Source: Bacteroidales bacterium (lineage in GTDB: Bacteria > Bacteroidota > Bacteroidia > Bacteroidales > UBA932). Taken from it: a DNA stretch of 8,449 bases. This document shows positions 7,396-8,449 of this stretch, one piece after another (the stretch's first letter is position 1; each line of letters starts with the position of its first letter). The stretch covers positions 1 through 8,449 of the forward strand of contig JAFYIK010000005.1 in assembly GCA_017538685.1 (NCBI GenBank), written 5' to 3'. A program made the translations under genes and the position numbers. The notes beneath the pieces are model-generated. The model made no database searches, was not told where the DNA came from, and saw only the letters and a list, made by a program, of their open reading frames with translations.

Positions 7396-7424
7396 CAGTC
7401 GGGAACCGTGTGTGGCACTTTGTG

Positions 7425-7456
7425 TTTGGTTTTCACAGGCATATTCGCCATCTTTG
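7425..7456 (+). promoter_or_regulatory. Bacteroides-type promoter of the Rpn-family nuclease gene
   Basis: TTTG at 7425-7428 is followed after 20 bp by CATCTTTG at 7449-7456, which differs from TAnnTTTG only at the first base. The predicted transcription start is about 7460-7464, giving a leader of roughly 80 nt before the ATG at 7543. A second TTTG at 7419-7422 has less suitable spacing. Confidence 0.5.
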
Positions 7457-7458
7457 TA

Positions 7459-7511
7459 CTGACCGGGAATTGATAACGATGGTCGGAGGAAGCGAGCAGC
7501 ATCCCGGTCGG
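7459..7511 (+). other. Structured 5' leader hairpin upstream of the nuclease gene
   Basis: CTGACCGGGA (7459-7468) pairs with TCCCGGTCGG (7502-7511) as a 10-bp stem with one G-U pair and a 33-nt loop. It begins almost exactly at the predicted transcription start. A competing pairing, GGAAGC (7488-7493) with GCTTCC (7511-7516), would use part of the same right arm, so two mutually exclusive folds are possible. There is no U-tract after it, so it is not a simple intrinsic terminator. Confidence 0.4.
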
Positions 7512-7542
7512 CTTCCGAAGGCCAATAACCAAACAAAAAATT

Positions 7543-8415
7543 ATGGAAACTTCAAGTTCTCCTAAAACAAATCGCATAGGTCCCTATGCAGACATTCTGC
7601 TTGACGCATGGTTCAAGCGTGCATTCAAAGAGTACGGCAACGCTGAGCGACTGATGCAACTCTTCATCGAAGCGCTCATCCCAGGTCGAAAAATCAAAAA
7701 ATTGGAGTACACCTCCGAAGAAAGCACAAATCAGAATCCAGACAAAAAAGGTGTACGAGTGGATGTGGAGTGCGTCGATGAAAACGGCGAGAGATTCGTA
7801 GTGGAAGTCCAGCGAGCTCCGCAGGCGGACTTTTTCGATAGGGCCGTTTATGATTCTTCGTTCTCTGTCCAAAGACAACTTGATACTGGGTCACCAGTCT
7901 ATGGATTCAAGCCTGTCTATTTTATCGGCATTGTGCGCTTCTTACTACATCCGGATGACGATCAATTCCTGCATTCCTACTCGCTTCGCGAGGATGAGTC
8001 CGGGAAAATGATGACAGATTCCCTTCGTTTCGTTTTTCTTGAAGTAACCAAGTGCCAGGATCACAAGAATGCATCCTTCGTAGAGAAAATTGGTTATGCT
8101 CTTGCAAACATGGCTAAATTCGAGAAGCGTCCCGATGGCTTCGCCGGAGAGTTCTTCGACCTGTTGTTTAATTCGGCCGATATTTCTAACTTCGCGACAG
8201 AGGAAAAGATTAAATACGTTAACGATATGACCACGGAAAGAGACGTAAAGAACCAAATAGCCTATGCCAGAAATGAAGGGCGGGAAGAAGGAGAGAAACA
8301 AGGCGAGAGAAAAAGCCTCCTCAAAGTCGCCAAGAAACTTAAAAGTCTCGGCACTCCAATAAGTGTAATCTCCGAGGCCACCGGACTCACCGAAACTGAA
8401 ATTCTTGCGCTATAA
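7543..8415 (+). CDS. Rpn-family PD-(D/E)XK nuclease / 'putative transposase' (PDDEXK_2 type)
   Basis: 290 residues, near the usual ~290-310 for Bacteroidota members. The family comprises DNA endonucleases linked in E. coli to RecA-independent recombination and phage defence, often annotated as transposase although no transposition is established. The N-terminus (DILLDAWFKRAFKEYGN, 17-33) is typical. The active-site signature is VRVDVEC with D74, then 13 residues to VVEVQ with E88 and Q90 (D-x13-ExQ). FDRAVYDSSF (98-107) follows, as in relatives. Residues ~244-262 are strongly charged (EGREEGEKQGERK), and the end (~266-290, 'GTPISVISEATGLTETEIL') looks helix-turn-helix-like. ATG 7543 is the only start downstream of an in-frame stop at 7474; it is preceded by an A-rich stretch. 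The gene is lower in GC than the amylase gene and has no terminal inverted repeats, so horizontal acquisition is likely. Activity is inferred. Confidence 0.88.
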   Translation: METSSSPKTNRIGPYADILLDAWFKRAFKEYGNAERLMQLFIEALIPGRKIKKLEYTSEESTNQNPDKKGVRVDVECVDENGERFVVEVQRAPQADFFDRAVYDSSFSVQRQLDTGSPVYGFKPVYFIGIVRFLLHPDDDQFLHSYSLREDESGKMMTDSLRFVFLEVTKCQDHKNASFVEKIGYALANMAKFEKRPDGFAGEFFDLLFNSADISNFATEEKIKYVNDMTTERDVKNQIAYARNEGREEGEKQGERKSLLKVAKKLKSLGTPISVISEATGLTETEILAL

Positions 8416-8449
8416 AGAAACGGCCCGGGCGAATGTGATGTGACCCCCA

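Larger units (their letters stand above)
7154..7542. other. Divergent intergenic region between amylase operon and nuclease gene
   Basis: These 389 bp separate two divergently transcribed genes. They hold the amylase promoter and leader on the left, a pair of imperfect direct repeats in the middle (7313-7395), and the nuclease promoter and structured leader on the right (7425-7542). No tRNA, insertion-sequence end or convincing full-length gene was seen. About 7240-7312 contains nothing I can assign. Confidence 0.7.

Noticed and set aside
7074..7565. Plus-strand frame of 163 codons spanning the amylase 5' end and the intergenic region
   Set aside because: Its first part is antisense to the amylase signal peptide and its end overlaps the nuclease start; no domain is recognisable.
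7543..8415. Treating the nuclease gene as part of an insertion sequence
   Set aside because: Despite the common 'transposase' label, no terminal inverted repeats or target-site duplications can be seen around it, and the family fold is a PD-(D/E)XK nuclease, not a DDE transposase.
8423..8430. GCCCGGGC palindrome just after the nuclease stop as a terminator
   Set aside because: It is a plain 8-bp palindrome with no loop and no following T-tract.

Overview
The window looks like chromosomal DNA from a gut- or rumen-type Bacteroidota (order Bacteroidales). The evidence is a BACON domain, SusE/F-like carbohydrate-binding modules, fimbrillin (Mfa-like) lipoproteins, lipoboxes with Lys/Asp/Glu residues just after the cysteine, Bacteroides-type TTTG / TAnnTTTG promoters, and A/T-rich translation starts without clear Shine-Dalgarno sequences. 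The genus cannot be fixed from this sequence. The amylase gene is GC-rich (37/60 and 40/60 in two sampled rows).

Most of the window (1-7200) is one minus-strand operon of four tightly packed genes for surface lipoproteins. In order of transcription these are: (1) a 1191-residue GH13 alpha-amylase of SusG type with BACON, two SusE/F-like modules, a CBM26-like module and an insert in the catalytic domain (3578-7153); (2) a 434-residue fimbrillin-like lipoprotein with a C-terminal SusE/F-like module (2251-3555); (3) a 440-residue paralogue with the same layout (913-2235); (4) a third fimbrillin-like lipoprotein that runs off the left edge (1-912). Gaps are 22, 15 and 0 bp. A well-matched promoter lies at 7207-7237 and supports an amylase start at 7153. 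No susC, susD or regulator gene is visible; they may lie outside the window.

The likely joint role is capture and first cleavage of starch or a related alpha-glucan at the cell surface: the amylase cuts, and the neighbouring lipoproteins hold the glycan. The unusual point is that the predicted glycan-binding partners are built on fimbrillin-type N-terminal regions rather than being ordinary SusE/SusF proteins. All four SusE/F-like modules, in three adjacent genes, share a Phe/Leu-Lys-(Phe/Val/Ile)-(Arg/Tyr) core followed by Trp.

The right end (about 7220-8449) is different. A 389-bp divergent intergenic region carries two opposed promoters, a pair of imperfect direct repeats, and a strong hairpin at the predicted 5' end of the rightward transcript. 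A lower-GC plus-strand gene (7543-8415; 28/60 and 26/60 G+C in two sampled rows) then encodes a PD-(D/E)XK nuclease of the Rpn / 'putative transposase' family. It looks like an accessory gene unrelated to the glycan operon.
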